64,000 nucleotides of DNA, taken from Oscillospiraceae bacterium. Lineage in GTDB: Bacteria > Bacillota > Clostridia > Oscillospirales > Oscillospiraceae. The notes below the pieces were generated by a model. It saw only the letters and a program-made list of their open reading frames with translations, was not told the DNA's origin and did not search any database. Location of the stretch: positions 1 through 64,000 of the forward strand of contig JAHHSD010000001.1 in the NCBI GenBank assembly GCA_020025425.1, read 5' to 3'. Made by a program: the position numbers and the translations under genes. Positions 25,659-34,135 of the stretch are shown here, piece after piece. Numbering within the stretch: the first letter of the stretch is position 1; every line of letters starts with the position of its first letter.

Positions 25659-27068
25659 TTATTTTTGTGAAATCGCCGCAGCGACTGCCTGATCCTTGAC
25701 AATTTCCGTAATACGAACACCGAAATTGTCATCAATCACCACAACATCTCCCTTGGCAATACACTTTCCGTTCACGAACAGATCTACCTGATCGCCGGCC
25801 AGCTTATCCAGGATCACCAGAGAGCCCTTTGTAAACTCCAGGATCTCCTGCACCTTACGCCGGCTTCTTCCGATCTCCACTGTCACCTGAAGGGGAACAT
25901 CCATGATCAGGTCCAGGTTTTCCGCCTGCTCCTGTCCGATGATCTTTTCCACATCCAGATGAGGCATTTCTGCCGGCTTCGCTTCGATCAGCTTCGGCTC
26001 AGCAGGCTGCATCGGCTGGGCCGGATAGGGATAGTACATCGGCATGTATCCAGGCGGTACACCCATGCCCGGCATACCCATGGGGGGCATCTGGGGCGGG
26101 ATCTGCTGCTGATAAGGAGGCATCTGAGCAGCTGCCGGGGCAGGCTGCTGTGCGGGCGCACCGCCGGCCATTCCGGACATCATCCGCTCGATCTCCTCCT
26201 GGCTCATCATCTTGTTCGAGCCGCCTGCTGCGGGCTCCGGCTGTGCCGGTGCACTGCCGCCCATTCCGGACATCATCTGCTCGATCTCTTCCTGGCTCAT
26301 CATCTTGTTCGAGCCGCCCGCTGCGGGCTCCGGCTGTGCCGGCGTACTGCCGCCCATTCCGGACATCATCCGCTCGATCTCCTCCTGGCTCATCATCTTG
26401 TTCGAGCCGTCCGATGCGGGCTCCGGCTGTGCCGGGGCCGGGGCAGGCTGTTCCGCCGCCGCCGAGGCGCCCGCGTCCAGTCCAAGCCCCTGAAGTAGCT
26501 CCTTCGCCAGAGAGACGCTCATCACGTTCATGAATTCGCTCTCCAGGGCATCCTCGATTTTGAACGAGAAGCGGATGACGACCACGGTCTCTGCGCCCTC
26601 AGGCAGGTGCTCCTGCTTGAACTTATCCATATCGTCCAATTCAAAGGGGATCGGTGTGGATATGTTGACCGGGAAGCCCAGGAAGTCCGACATCGCAGTG
26701 GATGCCGCACCCATCATCTGGTTCATGACCTCGCAGACGGCGCTGATGGTCAGCTCATTGAGCTCAAATTCCTCATCCGAGGATTCAATTCCCATCAGAA
26801 TGTCTACGATGATCTTAATGTCGCTGCGACGGAGAAGCATCAGGTTGCTGCCTTCCAAGCCTTCGACATATTTGATTTCCACTCCCATGGCAGGTTCCAG
26901 GTTCCCCAGGGCGAAATCCTTAACGTCTACCACAGAGACCGACGGCGTTGTGATGTCTACCCTGTGGTCGAGCATATTGGAAACAGCCGTCGCAGAGGAG
27001 CCCAGGCTTATGTTGATCATTTCTCCCAATGCGTCAATTTCCATTGGGCTGAATATCTCTTTTCCCAT
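25659..27068 (-). CDS. fliY: C-ring switch protein and CheY-P phosphatase FliY
   Basis: A 469-residue FliY. The N-terminal CheC-like domain has both phosphatase sites intact: D12-x3-E16-x2-N19 and S109-x3-E113-x2-N116. The C-terminal FliN-type domain (about 385-460, IMDVPLQVTVEIGRSRR) builds the C-ring. Between them, residues 215-305 hold three 31-residue repeats, each with SQEEIE(R/Q)MMSG (227-237, 258-268, 289-299), then a Pro/Gln/Met-rich linker. Bacillus FliY carries a single related peptide, LSQDEIDALLN, at its N-terminus to bind CheY; here the N-terminus starts directly with the CheC domain. The docking peptide appears to have moved inward and multiplied. Confidence 0.95.
   Translation of the reverse strand: MGKEIFSPMEIDALGEMINISLGSSATAVSNMLDHRVDITTPSVSVVDVKDFALGNLEPAMGVEIKYVEGLEGSNLMLLRRSDIKIIVDILMGIESSDEEFELNELTISAVCEVMNQMMGAASTAMSDFLGFPVNISTPIPFELDDMDKFKQEHLPEGAETVVVIRFSFKIEDALESEFMNVMSVSLAKELLQGLGLDAGASAAAEQPAPAPAQPEPASDGSNKMMSQEEIERMMSGMGGSTPAQPEPAAGGSNKMMSQEEIEQMMSGMGGSAPAQPEPAAGGSNKMMSQEEIERMMSGMAGGAPAQQPAPAAAQMPPYQQQIPPQMPPMGMPGMGVPPGYMPMYYPYPAQPMQPAEPKLIEAKPAEMPHLDVEKIIGQEQAENLDLIMDVPLQVTVEIGRSRRKVQEILEFTKGSLVILDKLAGDQVDLFVNGKCIAKGDVVVIDDNFGVRITEIVKDQAVAAAISQK
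26163..26435. repeat. three 93-bp tandem repeats inside fliY
   Basis: Three copies with a period of exactly 93 bases (landmark ATTCCGG at 26170, 26263 and 26356) differ by only a few substitutions. Each encodes 31 residues with a SNKMMSQEEIE(R/Q)MMSGM core and an APAQPEPA linker. The near identity points to recent duplication or ongoing homogenisation. Confidence 0.9.
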
Positions 27069-27073
27069 GCTGA

Positions 27074-28081
27074 CTACTTGCTCCTTTGTCCGGTTTCATT
27101 ACAGATTTCTTCTATTTTGACGGCCATGTTCTTGTCGTGTGTTCCCACACGGCCAGAGAACCATGAGTAGCCGCCTATATTCAAATAGATGGGCGAGTCC
27201 TTTGCGCATCCAAGGTCGATGACGTCGCCTACATCCAAATGATATACGTCTCGAAGTGATATTTGCGTCTGTCCTAAGGCCGCTATGACCTCCAGGTCGG
27301 AATCACGCAGCTGATCGAAGATCTCATCTGCCATGTTCTCTGCGGTTGCCTTCCGGCTTGGTGTTTCCGCACTGATGACCGCGAAGATCTCAGTGAGCAT
27401 CTCGCCGGGCAAACAGATACTCATTCGGCCCGAGACACCGCTGAACTTCACCTGCATATTGACCAGCACCACGATCTCCTCCAGCCCAAGCAGCTGGCTG
27501 ATGGTGGGGTCTGCGTCGATCTTCCGGAAGGCGAATTCCACCGGGAGGTAGTTGCTCCAGCTGCCGCCCATCACAGACACCAGATCTGTCACAATATCCT
27601 CGTATAGCTTCAGCTCAATATCGGTATAGGTGTAATCCAGCGCCACCGTTGACGGCACCGTATCCTCACCACCCATCATCCGGTCGATCATTCCAAGGAC
27701 CATCTGGGTACTGAGATAGAGCATGACCGTGGAATCCTGCTTCTTTCCCTGGGCTTCCACGTCCAGAAGGGCCAATACATCTCCCTCGATCAGGGCATTG
27801 GAGAATTCATAGTATCTCTGCTCCTCAACGCTCTCCACACTGATCTCACAGTTTGTCCGAAGCCTTGCGTTGAGCCTGGAGTTGATGACTCTCGCATAAT
27901 TTTCAAAGATGCCGGTCAGCATCCTGATCCGGTCCTTGGTAAATTTACGTGGACTGCTGAAGTCGTACTTCCGGTACTTCTTCTCCGGATTCTCGCTTTC
28001 CGCAGGCTCCAGATCTCTTTCGCCGCTTCGAACCGCGTTCAGCAGCATATCTATTTGACTTTGCGATAATACTTCTGCCAT
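27074..28081 (-). CDS. fliM: flagellar motor switch protein FliM
   Basis: A 335-residue FliM. The N-terminal CheY-docking peptide is LSQSQIDMLLN (residues 5-15), followed by a linker and the YDFSSPRKFTKDRIR segment. The middle domain includes VMGGSWSNYLPVEF and the C-terminal part is the FliN-like domain. AGGTGA precedes the ATG. It is 5 bases before fliY. FliM with FliY forms the C-ring that reads CheY-P. Confidence 0.96.
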   Translation of the reverse strand: MAEVLSQSQIDMLLNAVRSGERDLEPAESENPEKKYRKYDFSSPRKFTKDRIRMLTGIFENYARVINSRLNARLRTNCEISVESVEEQRYYEFSNALIEGDVLALLDVEAQGKKQDSTVMLYLSTQMVLGMIDRMMGGEDTVPSTVALDYTYTDIELKLYEDIVTDLVSVMGGSWSNYLPVEFAFRKIDADPTISQLLGLEEIVVLVNMQVKFSGVSGRMSICLPGEMLTEIFAVISAETPSRKATAENMADEIFDQLRDSDLEVIAALGQTQISLRDVYHLDVGDVIDLGCAKDSPIYLNIGGYSWFSGRVGTHDKNMAVKIEEICNETGQRSK

Positions 28082-28131
28082 GCTATCACCTATACTGCCG
28101 TTTGTTTTTCACCCCTGGGTGTTCGCTGTAG

Positions 28132-28908
28132 TCATTGGCTCTCAAACTTGCTGATATTGTTGGGCATACTGTGTTCCAGGTCTTTGCCGCTGACGATCAT
28201 CTCCACCCGGCGGTTCTTCGCCCGGTTCTCGGGGCTGTCGTTGGGCGCCACCGGACGCCACTGGCCGATGCCCTCACTGATGAGCCGGCCGGGGTCCAGC
28301 ACAGTATGCTCCTGGAGATAGATCACCACGTTGGTCGCGCGCTGGCTGGCCAGCGTACGGTCTGACTTGACGCGGTTGGGGTGGTCGGCATACTCCTGGG
28401 CCGTATGCCCCAACACCCGGATTTCTTCGATTGCTTGCTGACAATCTTCCAGCATCTTGCCCACAGTGTCCAAAATTGGCTTGCTCTCCGGGCGAACGAC
28501 TGGACTGTCACCATCAAAAAAGATAGCCTGATTAAAGGATATGAAGATCTTACCGCCCTCGCGGAAGAAGGAGATCTGATCCTCGGCGCCGTTCTCTTCC
28601 ACCAGTCCGGCGATCTTGTCGTAGAGTTCGTCCATCATCTGGTCTATATCTTCCTGTTTTATGGCGCCTGGGACAATGGGGCCGCCGCCCTCGTCTGCAT
28701 CCGCATTGGGGCCGTCACCGCCCGGTGACTGGGTGAGAGATTCCTGGGCCTCCGGGTTAAAGCTCATAACCAGTGCCTTCCAGTTCTCCTCACTGATGCT
28801 CGACATGGAATACAACAGGACGAAAAAGCACAGCAACAGGGTCACCATGTCTCCATATGTATCCATCCAGTTGGCGCCGCCTCCGCTGCTTCTCTTTTTT
28901 ACCTTCAA
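28132..28908 (-). CDS. motB: flagellar stator protein MotB
   Basis: A 258-residue MotB. The single membrane helix is at about 21-38, with the ion-channel aspartate D20 in TYGDMVTLLLCFFV. A linker follows, then the OmpA-type peptidoglycan-binding domain (about 120-245, with GHTAQEYADHPNRVKSDRTL and NRRVEMI). The start is a TTG at 28908, 10 bases after AGGAGG; the nearest ATG is in another frame. Coupling ion cannot be read from the sequence with confidence. Confidence 0.95.
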   Translation of the reverse strand: MKVKKRSSGGGANWMDTYGDMVTLLLCFFVLLYSMSSISEENWKALVMSFNPEAQESLTQSPGGDGPNADADEGGGPIVPGAIKQEDIDQMMDELYDKIAGLVEENGAEDQISFFREGGKIFISFNQAIFFDGDSPVVRPESKPILDTVGKMLEDCQQAIEEIRVLGHTAQEYADHPNRVKSDRTLASQRATNVVIYLQEHTVLDPGRLISEGIGQWRPVAPNDSPENRAKNRRVEMIVSGKDLEHSMPNNISKFESQ

Positions 28909-28949
28909 GACTGCGCCGCCTCCTTTGCTTCATATACCATCATTTTATC

Positions 28950-29792
28950 TTATTCTTTCTTGGATTTTCCTTTTTTGCCCTCGCCGCCTTCACTGTCGCG
29001 GCTGCTCTGGGCCATATAGGTCAGCAGATGCTCTCTCAAAAACTTGGGGTTCTCACCGGTCTGGATGGCCATAACGCCCTCCACAATAATCATCTTGCAC
29101 AGGACCTCTTCTGCGTCCCGATTGCGCAGCTGGGTCGCAATGGGGTTAAAGATCATGTTGGCCAGGATACAGCCGTACAGAGTCGTAATCAGAGCCACAC
29201 CCATGTCGGCGCCCAGGTTGCCGGGTCCGCCGTCAAAGGACATACCCTGAAGCATGTTGATCAGACCAACCAGCGTACCCACCATACCGAAGGCCGGCGC
29301 CATTGACGACGCCTTGTCATACATGGCCGCAGCATCCTCATGCCGTGAGGACATGTACTCGATGTCGTTTTCCAGGATGGTCTGAATCTTGTCCGGATCG
29401 TAGGCGTCTACCAGCAGCATGATAGCCTGCTTGAAGAAGGGATCACTTTCCTCTCTGGCCTTCTCCTCCAGTGCCAGCAGACCGTTCTTTCGGGCGGTCT
29501 GGGCCAGATCCACCAACCGATCGATATACTGCATTGGATCGAAGCGCTTGTTATTGAGGATGATCTTGAAATGCTTGGGCATGGAGCCCAGCATTTTCCC
29601 CGGGAAACTGGCCACAACGATAAACATGGTACAGCCAATGACAATAAAAATACTGGCCGGATCAAAGAAGTTGATCAGGTTGCCGGGCTGGATACTAAAG
29701 GCAAACTCCGGTTTAATTGTAATCTTCGTTACGATACCGAGAATGAACACCACAATGGCGCCCAACAGGCCGATAATATAATTTAGATTCAT
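28950..29792 (-). CDS. motA: flagellar stator protein MotA
   Basis: A 280-residue MotA with four membrane helices. The cytoplasmic loop between helices 2 and 3 carries the charged residues that meet FliG, and APAFGMVGTLVGLINML marks the conserved third helix. It is 41 bases before motB. The Lys/Gly-rich C-terminal tail (residues about 268-280) is short. Confidence 0.96.
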   Translation of the reverse strand: MNLNYIIGLLGAIVVFILGIVTKITIKPEFAFSIQPGNLINFFDPASIFIVIGCTMFIVVASFPGKMLGSMPKHFKIILNNKRFDPMQYIDRLVDLAQTARKNGLLALEEKAREESDPFFKQAIMLLVDAYDPDKIQTILENDIEYMSSRHEDAAAMYDKASSMAPAFGMVGTLVGLINMLQGMSFDGGPGNLGADMGVALITTLYGCILANMIFNPIATQLRNRDAEEVLCKMIIVEGVMAIQTGENPKFLREHLLTYMAQSSRDSEGGEGKKGKSKKE

Positions 29793-29819
29793 GTCTCTCT
29801 TCCGCAGGCGGTCTCACCA

Positions 29820-30059
29820 TCACTCCTGCGTCCTATCCTCCCATTGTCTATGGTCCACAATCGCGATCTCTCTGTGGATATCCTGCACCTTGGCATTGTA
29901 TGTCGTGATCTTATCAATGATTTCTTCCACACTCTCACAGACCAGGTAGTAGTCGTGGTTCATCATGGTGATCTTGGATTCCGGAATGCACTCAATGCAC
30001 TCGATCTGCAAATGGTTCAGTAAAATCGGTTCTTGGTTTCGCTTGGTTAACAGGATCAT
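29820..30059 (-). CDS. flbD: FlbD-family small motility protein
   Basis: A 79-residue protein of the FlbD (SwrD) family: MILLTKRNQEPILLNHLQIE, then IPESKITMMNHDYYLV and a helix ending EEIIDKI. In Bacillus the homologue raises motor power through the stators, which fits its place between flgE and motA. I chose the ATG at 30059, with AAAGGCGG upstream; the longer frame reads through a hairpin. Confidence 0.88.
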   Translation of the reverse strand: MILLTKRNQEPILLNHLQIECIECIPESKITMMNHDYYLVCESVEEIIDKITTYNAKVQDIHREIAIVDHRQWEDRTQE

Positions 30060-30077
30060 AACTGCCGCCTTTCTGTC

Positions 30078-30106
30078 CGGAAGGGGGTGCTCAGCACCCC
30101 CTTCCG
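30078..30106 (-). other. strong hairpin between flgE and flbD, no U tract
   Basis: A 14-bp perfect inverted repeat (30078-30091 with 30093-30106) with almost no spacer. On the minus strand it comes after flgE and ends about 10 bases before the flbD ribosome site, with GACAGAAAGG rather than U residues after it. It could protect the flgE end of the transcript or limit flbD translation. Confidence 0.75.
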
Positions 30107-30132
30107 AGGTCAAAGCACTTTACTTACTGCGC

Positions 30133-31389
30133 TTACCGCTTCATGTTCACCAGTTCCTCCAGCATGGAGTCGGTGACGGTGATGATACGTGTGTTGGCCT
30201 GATAGCCGCGCTGAGTGGTGATCAGCTCGGAGATTTCGTTGGCCAGGTCGGCGTTGGAGCCCTCCAGACCGCCGGAGCGCAGCTTGGTCTCGCCGGCGCT
30301 GCCGATTCTGCACTTGTCGCTGAGTGCTGCCAGCTCATCGGGAGTGGGATAGGCACCGGGCTGGCCGGCCAGGCTGGCGTTGACGTGGGTGAAGGCACCG
30401 CTCTTGGTCTTCAGGTCCTTCACTGCGCCGCCCAGCATGGAGACCTGAAGGTCACCGGCACCATCGCCGCACTTGTAGTAGAAGCCGCTGGTGTGGCTCA
30501 CACCGTTAGGGTTGGTCACGTTGCCCACCGCCAGATAGCCGATGGTGACGTCCTCACCGGTATCTCTCATGGTGCCGGAGATGCGGCCGGAGTGTCTGTC
30601 GAAGCTGATGCTGTCCAGCTGGGCAAAGGGCAGGGGATTCTCGTCCGCCTGGACAGGATTTCCCTGGGCATCCACAGGCCAGTAATCCTCCACGGGGATG
30701 GGGGTTCCGGTGCCCTGGGCGCCGCCCTGGGGCACGCGCTCATCCACCGCGTAGCGGGGCACGCTCTTCTGCTTGCACTTGGCCTTCTCGTCAGCACCCA
30801 GCTGATCATACTGCTCGTTGGTCATGGGCTTGCCGTCCTTGTCGTGCCACACCTTCTCCATGCGGGGCAGGCGCAGGGGAACCAGCTGATCGCTGACGAT
30901 GGGCTTGCCCTCAGCGTCAGTGCCCACCACCATGAAGCCGTAGACGGCGTTTCCGTCGCCGCTGCCGTCCTTCAGGTAGCCGTCGGGTCCAAAGCCGAAG
31001 TCGCCCACGCGGCTCAGGGTCAGGCTCTTCAGGCTGTTGGGATTCTTGGGATCGATGACGCCGGCCACGTCCTTATTGCCCACCAGGAAGAAGCCCTCGC
31101 CCTCCAGCATGCAGTCCATAGGAGCGCCGGGGGAGAAGGTTCCGGTGGTCATGTTCAGGTCGATGCTGCTCAGCTGGGAGCCGTAGCCGATCTGAGAGGG
31201 GTTTTTACCGGCCTTGCTGCTGGTACCGTTGGAACCGCTGCTGTACATGGTGTACATGGAGTCGCGGAAAATGGCACGCTGGGTCTTGTAGCCGGCGGTG
31301 TTGACGTTAGCCACGTTGTTGCCGATTACGTTCAGCTTGGTCATATGGGTTTTGAGGCCTGCAATGGCCGCATACATTGCTCCAGTCAT
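30133..31389 (-). CDS. flgE: flagellar hook protein FlgE
   Basis: A 418-residue FlgE. The N-terminal motif is NVIGNNVANVNTAGYKTQR, the core includes LEGEGFFLVGN and the C-terminal helix is GSNADLANEISELITTQRG. It is shorter than enteric hooks with more than one outer domain but normal for Firmicutes. It contains four cysteines (in MDCMLEG, AKCKQK, YKCGDG and DKCRIG), which is unusual for an exposed flagellar protein. Hairpins flank the gene on both sides. Confidence 0.95.
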   Translation of the reverse strand: MTGAMYAAIAGLKTHMTKLNVIGNNVANVNTAGYKTQRAIFRDSMYTMYSSGSNGTSSKAGKNPSQIGYGSQLSSIDLNMTTGTFSPGAPMDCMLEGEGFFLVGNKDVAGVIDPKNPNSLKSLTLSRVGDFGFGPDGYLKDGSGDGNAVYGFMVVGTDAEGKPIVSDQLVPLRLPRMEKVWHDKDGKPMTNEQYDQLGADEKAKCKQKSVPRYAVDERVPQGGAQGTGTPIPVEDYWPVDAQGNPVQADENPLPFAQLDSISFDRHSGRISGTMRDTGEDVTIGYLAVGNVTNPNGVSHTSGFYYKCGDGAGDLQVSMLGGAVKDLKTKSGAFTHVNASLAGQPGAYPTPDELAALSDKCRIGSAGETKLRSGGLEGSNADLANEISELITTQRGYQANTRIITVTDSMLEELVNMKR

Positions 31390-31489
31390 CTTTTAAAGAT
31401 AACTCCTTTCCGAATTTTGGCGCCGCCTGCCCCCGTCAAACGGGCGTGGGGCAAAGGCATCCGAAACCGGTCCTGCCATCTGTACTTTA

Positions 31490-31882
31490 TTACAGGAATA
31501 CGGCGCCGTCAATATTTGTGAAGATATTTTCTTTCATCTCGTCCTGGGTAATTGCGGTAATGACCCTGGCTCGGGGCACATTGATGATAAAAGCCATTTC
31601 CGCGTCCATGGCGATGATATTTTTGGCCCCCTTCTCCTGGGCCCGCTCCATCCCTCCCTGAAGCTGATCCATCAGCTGGGGGGTGATTGTGATACCGCGC
31701 TCCTCCGCTCTGGTCCTGGCGTGCTTGGAAAATTCCACACCCTGGGCCTGCTTCTCGGCCTGTGCGCAGTTCTGGAGCAGCGCTCCGAAGCTGGAGACTG
31801 GCTCCTTCGACCCGACCGCCGGCTTCCTGCCGTTGGCCAGCGTCTGGGATTGAACAATTCCGGATATCCTTTCCATAGTCAT
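31490..31882 (-). CDS. flagellar operon protein of the flg_new family
   Basis: A 130-residue protein matching the small family found between flgD and flgE in many Firmicutes. The recognisable part is VEFSKHARTRAEERGITITP, then helices ending DAEMAFIINVPRARVITAI. The N-terminal 40 residues are variable. Its function is unknown; the fixed position suggests a role in hook assembly. Two ATG codons (31882 and 31876) are equally possible starts. Confidence 0.82.
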   Translation of the reverse strand: MTMERISGIVQSQTLANGRKPAVGSKEPVSSFGALLQNCAQAEKQAQGVEFSKHARTRAEERGITITPQLMDQLQGGMERAQEKGAKNIIAMDAEMAFIINVPRARVITAITQDEMKENIFTNIDGAVFL

Positions 31883-31891
31883 GTTCCTTCC

Positions 31892-32536
31892 TTATCCGAC
31901 CGGGCCTGTACCCTCAGCAGGCTTTTCACCCTGATCGGGCTTGGATCCGCTGCCGTCGGGAGCAGTACCGCCCTCACCGGGCTTCACTTCGCCGCCGCCC
32001 TCGGGCTTGGTCGTTCCACCATCGGGCTTAACCTCGCCGCCGTCAGGCTTGACTTCGCCGTTGTCGGGCTTGCCCTCACCGCCGTCAGGCTTGACCTCGG
32101 CGTCGGGCCGCTCGGGCAGACGTCCCACTGCCATGATTTCGCTGAGGAGATAGTACTTGTCGCCCACAAAGACGACCTGCTTTCCGCCCAGCACGCCGGT
32201 GCCGGTCACAACGCCTACCAGCTCCTGCATGTTGCCATTGGCGTCGTACTGGCCCACGGTAACTTCTTTGCCTACCAGCGAGGCCGCATAGGACATGATG
32301 GAGGCGTCGGTCATGTTGGTCATAGCCTGGACCATCTGCATCTGCACCAGCTGGTTGAGCATGTCGGCGGTATCCATTGCGGAGTCGAGGCTCTGGCTGG
32401 TCATCTCCTTCACCATCAGGGTGAGGAAGTCGGTCATATCCAACTGGGTCTTGTCCACCTTTTCACGGGGGGCACCCGCTGCTTTTGCGGTCGGGGCACT
32501 GCGGTAGGCTGCAAGATCAGTAATATAGTTGTTCAC
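31892..32536 (-). CDS. flgD: hook-capping protein FlgD with repetitive tail
   Basis: A 214-residue FlgD. The N-terminal capping domain is normal (LDMTDFLTLMVKEMTSQSLD, then MLNQLVQMQMVQAM), followed by a small beta region to about residue 140. The expected FnIII/Tudor part is replaced by a 65-residue Gly/Pro/Lys/Glu tail made of about seven KPDGGE-like units. The start is a GTG at 32536 with AGGAG 7 bases upstream. FlgD caps the growing hook, so the tail would face outward or into the channel. Confidence 0.9.
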   Translation of the reverse strand: MNNYITDLAAYRSAPTAKAAGAPREKVDKTQLDMTDFLTLMVKEMTSQSLDSAMDTADMLNQLVQMQMVQAMTNMTDASIMSYAASLVGKEVTVGQYDANGNMQELVGVVTGTGVLGGKQVVFVGDKYYLLSEIMAVGRLPERPDAEVKPDGGEGKPDNGEVKPDGGEVKPDGGTTKPEGGGEVKPGEGGTAPDGSGSKPDQGEKPAEGTGPVG

Positions 32537-32578
32537 ATCGCATCTCCTTTCTGAAAATTGTTTTCATGGATCGTTCCA

Positions 32579-33640
32579 TTACAGCGAGGTCAGTCCCAGA
32601 CGCAGCTGGTGCAGGAAGTTCTCGCTGTCCTCTCGGTCCCGGTGCTGCTGATGCTGCTCCTGGCGGGACTGCTGATGTCCCCGATCCTGCTGGTTCTCCT
32701 GGTGGAACTGGGACTGCTCCTCCTGGTAGCGCTCGGTGCGTACATAGACCTCCTGGCGGGTCTCACGGCCCAGCATACCCTGAAGGTCGCCGGCGTCCCG
32801 GTGCAGCAGCTCCTGTGTGCTGGCCTTCTCGGCCCGCAGAAGTACGTGAAGGGTGCCGTCCTTGTGCATCGAAAGCTCGATGTGGACCTTACCCAGCGTA
32901 TTCGGCGTCAGCTCCAGCTCCACATGGCTCTCGCCCGCGCGGATCGCCTCCGCCAGACGCTGACCCACCTGGACCGGTGCCGGCTCAGCGGGCTTCTCAG
33001 CAGCCGGTGCCTCGCCCACCTGGATGGGGACGGCCTTTACCTCACGGAACAGGGGCTGCTCAGGTGCGGTCTGGGCCTCGGTCACCTTGGTCTCCTCCTG
33101 TTCAGGCTTGTCCTGAACCGGGGCGCGCTCAGTGACCGTCTCGCGGTGCTGGACGGGCTGCTCCACACTCCTGGTCTCAGGGGCCTTGGTCTGGACCACC
33201 TTGTCCACGGTGTCCTCAGGCATCTCCATGCCCTCCTCCGCCGGCTGGACCACAGCCTCAGTCTCGGGCTGCTGTGCCATCACCGGGGTCTCCTCGCCCA
33301 CCTGAACCACGGCCAGCTCGGGCTGGACCTCGGCCTCAGGCTCCACAGGCGCGGTCTGGATTGCCGCAGGGACCGTCATCAGGGCCATAGCCGCCAGGGC
33401 CATCCGGTGCTCCAGCTCCTGATCGGCAGGAACTTCGCCTTCTCCGGTCTTGGACTCCGCATCGCTCTTGGGGGACTCCGCCTTCTCACCGGCGGCCTGC
33501 TCGGACTTCTGGCTCTCCATCATCTTGCGAAAGCCGCTGTCCTTCTCCTGGGTTTCTCCCTTGACCGAGCCGCTGGGCTTCTTGGTCTGGTTCACCTTGG
33601 GGGCCGCCATGTTGATCAGGCTGTTCTGAATATTTTCCAT
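32579..33640 (-). CDS. fliK: hook-length control protein FliK
   Basis: A 353-residue FliK. The N-terminal 200 residues are charged, Pro/Gln/Glu-rich and probably disordered, as expected for the secreted ruler part. The compact C-terminal domain (about 225-300) has VELELTPNTLGKVHIELSM, the conserved FliK_C pattern that acts on FlhB. The last 50 residues are a Gln/Arg/His-rich tail. It sits between fliJ and flgD as in other Firmicutes. Confidence 0.9.
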   Translation of the reverse strand: MENIQNSLINMAAPKVNQTKKPSGSVKGETQEKDSGFRKMMESQKSEQAAGEKAESPKSDAESKTGEGEVPADQELEHRMALAAMALMTVPAAIQTAPVEPEAEVQPELAVVQVGEETPVMAQQPETEAVVQPAEEGMEMPEDTVDKVVQTKAPETRSVEQPVQHRETVTERAPVQDKPEQEETKVTEAQTAPEQPLFREVKAVPIQVGEAPAAEKPAEPAPVQVGQRLAEAIRAGESHVELELTPNTLGKVHIELSMHKDGTLHVLLRAEKASTQELLHRDAGDLQGMLGRETRQEVYVRTERYQEEQSQFHQENQQDRGHQQSRQEQHQQHRDREDSENFLHQLRLGLTSL

Positions 33641-33673
33641 CTTTTCTCACCTCCTTTCAATGTTGAATGGGGC

Positions 33674-34123
33674 TTACGCCCGCTCCTTCACGGCCTGGGC
33701 CGCGCTTACAAACTCGTCAATAAAAATCTCCGAATCCTTGGTAACGGCCTTCCGATAGGCCTCTTTTTTCTTCTGCTCCAGCTTTTCGATGGAAGTGGTC
33801 TCCTGCTTGGCCGACACCACCTCCAGCCGTTTTTCTTCCGCCTCGGCCCGGCACTCCTCCAGGGCCTGCTCTGCGGCCTGGATGTCGCGCTCCAGCGCGC
33901 GGAACCCGCTCTGCCGCAGCCGAGCCTCGGTGATGGACATGCCGACCAGGGTGTCCTCCTGATAGGCCTGCATCTCGTCCCGGTACTGCTGGCGCAGACG
34001 GGCCAGATACTGCTCGGCCGTGCGCACCCTTCCCATCAGAATGGAATGTTCACTTTGCAGCAGCTCCAAACGCTGCTGCTTGTAGGACAACACCGTATCC
34101 AATGAAAAGTGAAACTTCTTCAT
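33674..34123 (-). CDS. fliJ: export apparatus stalk protein FliJ
   Basis: A 149-residue, fully helical protein beginning MKKFHFSLDTVLSYKQQR, the standard FliJ opening. It is predicted to form a long antiparallel coiled coil that inserts into the FliI hexamer and touches FlhA. It starts 12 bases after fliI. Confidence 0.93.
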   Translation of the reverse strand: MKKFHFSLDTVLSYKQQRLELLQSEHSILMGRVRTAEQYLARLRQQYRDEMQAYQEDTLVGMSITEARLRQSGFRALERDIQAAEQALEECRAEAEEKRLEVVSAKQETTSIEKLEQKKKEAYRKAVTKDSEIFIDEFVSAAQAVKERA

Positions 34124-34135
34124 ATCTTATCCGTC

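Noticed and set aside
26163..26435. Possible CRISPR array
   Set aside because: The 93-bp units are direct, contiguous, in frame and within fliY; there are no unique spacers.
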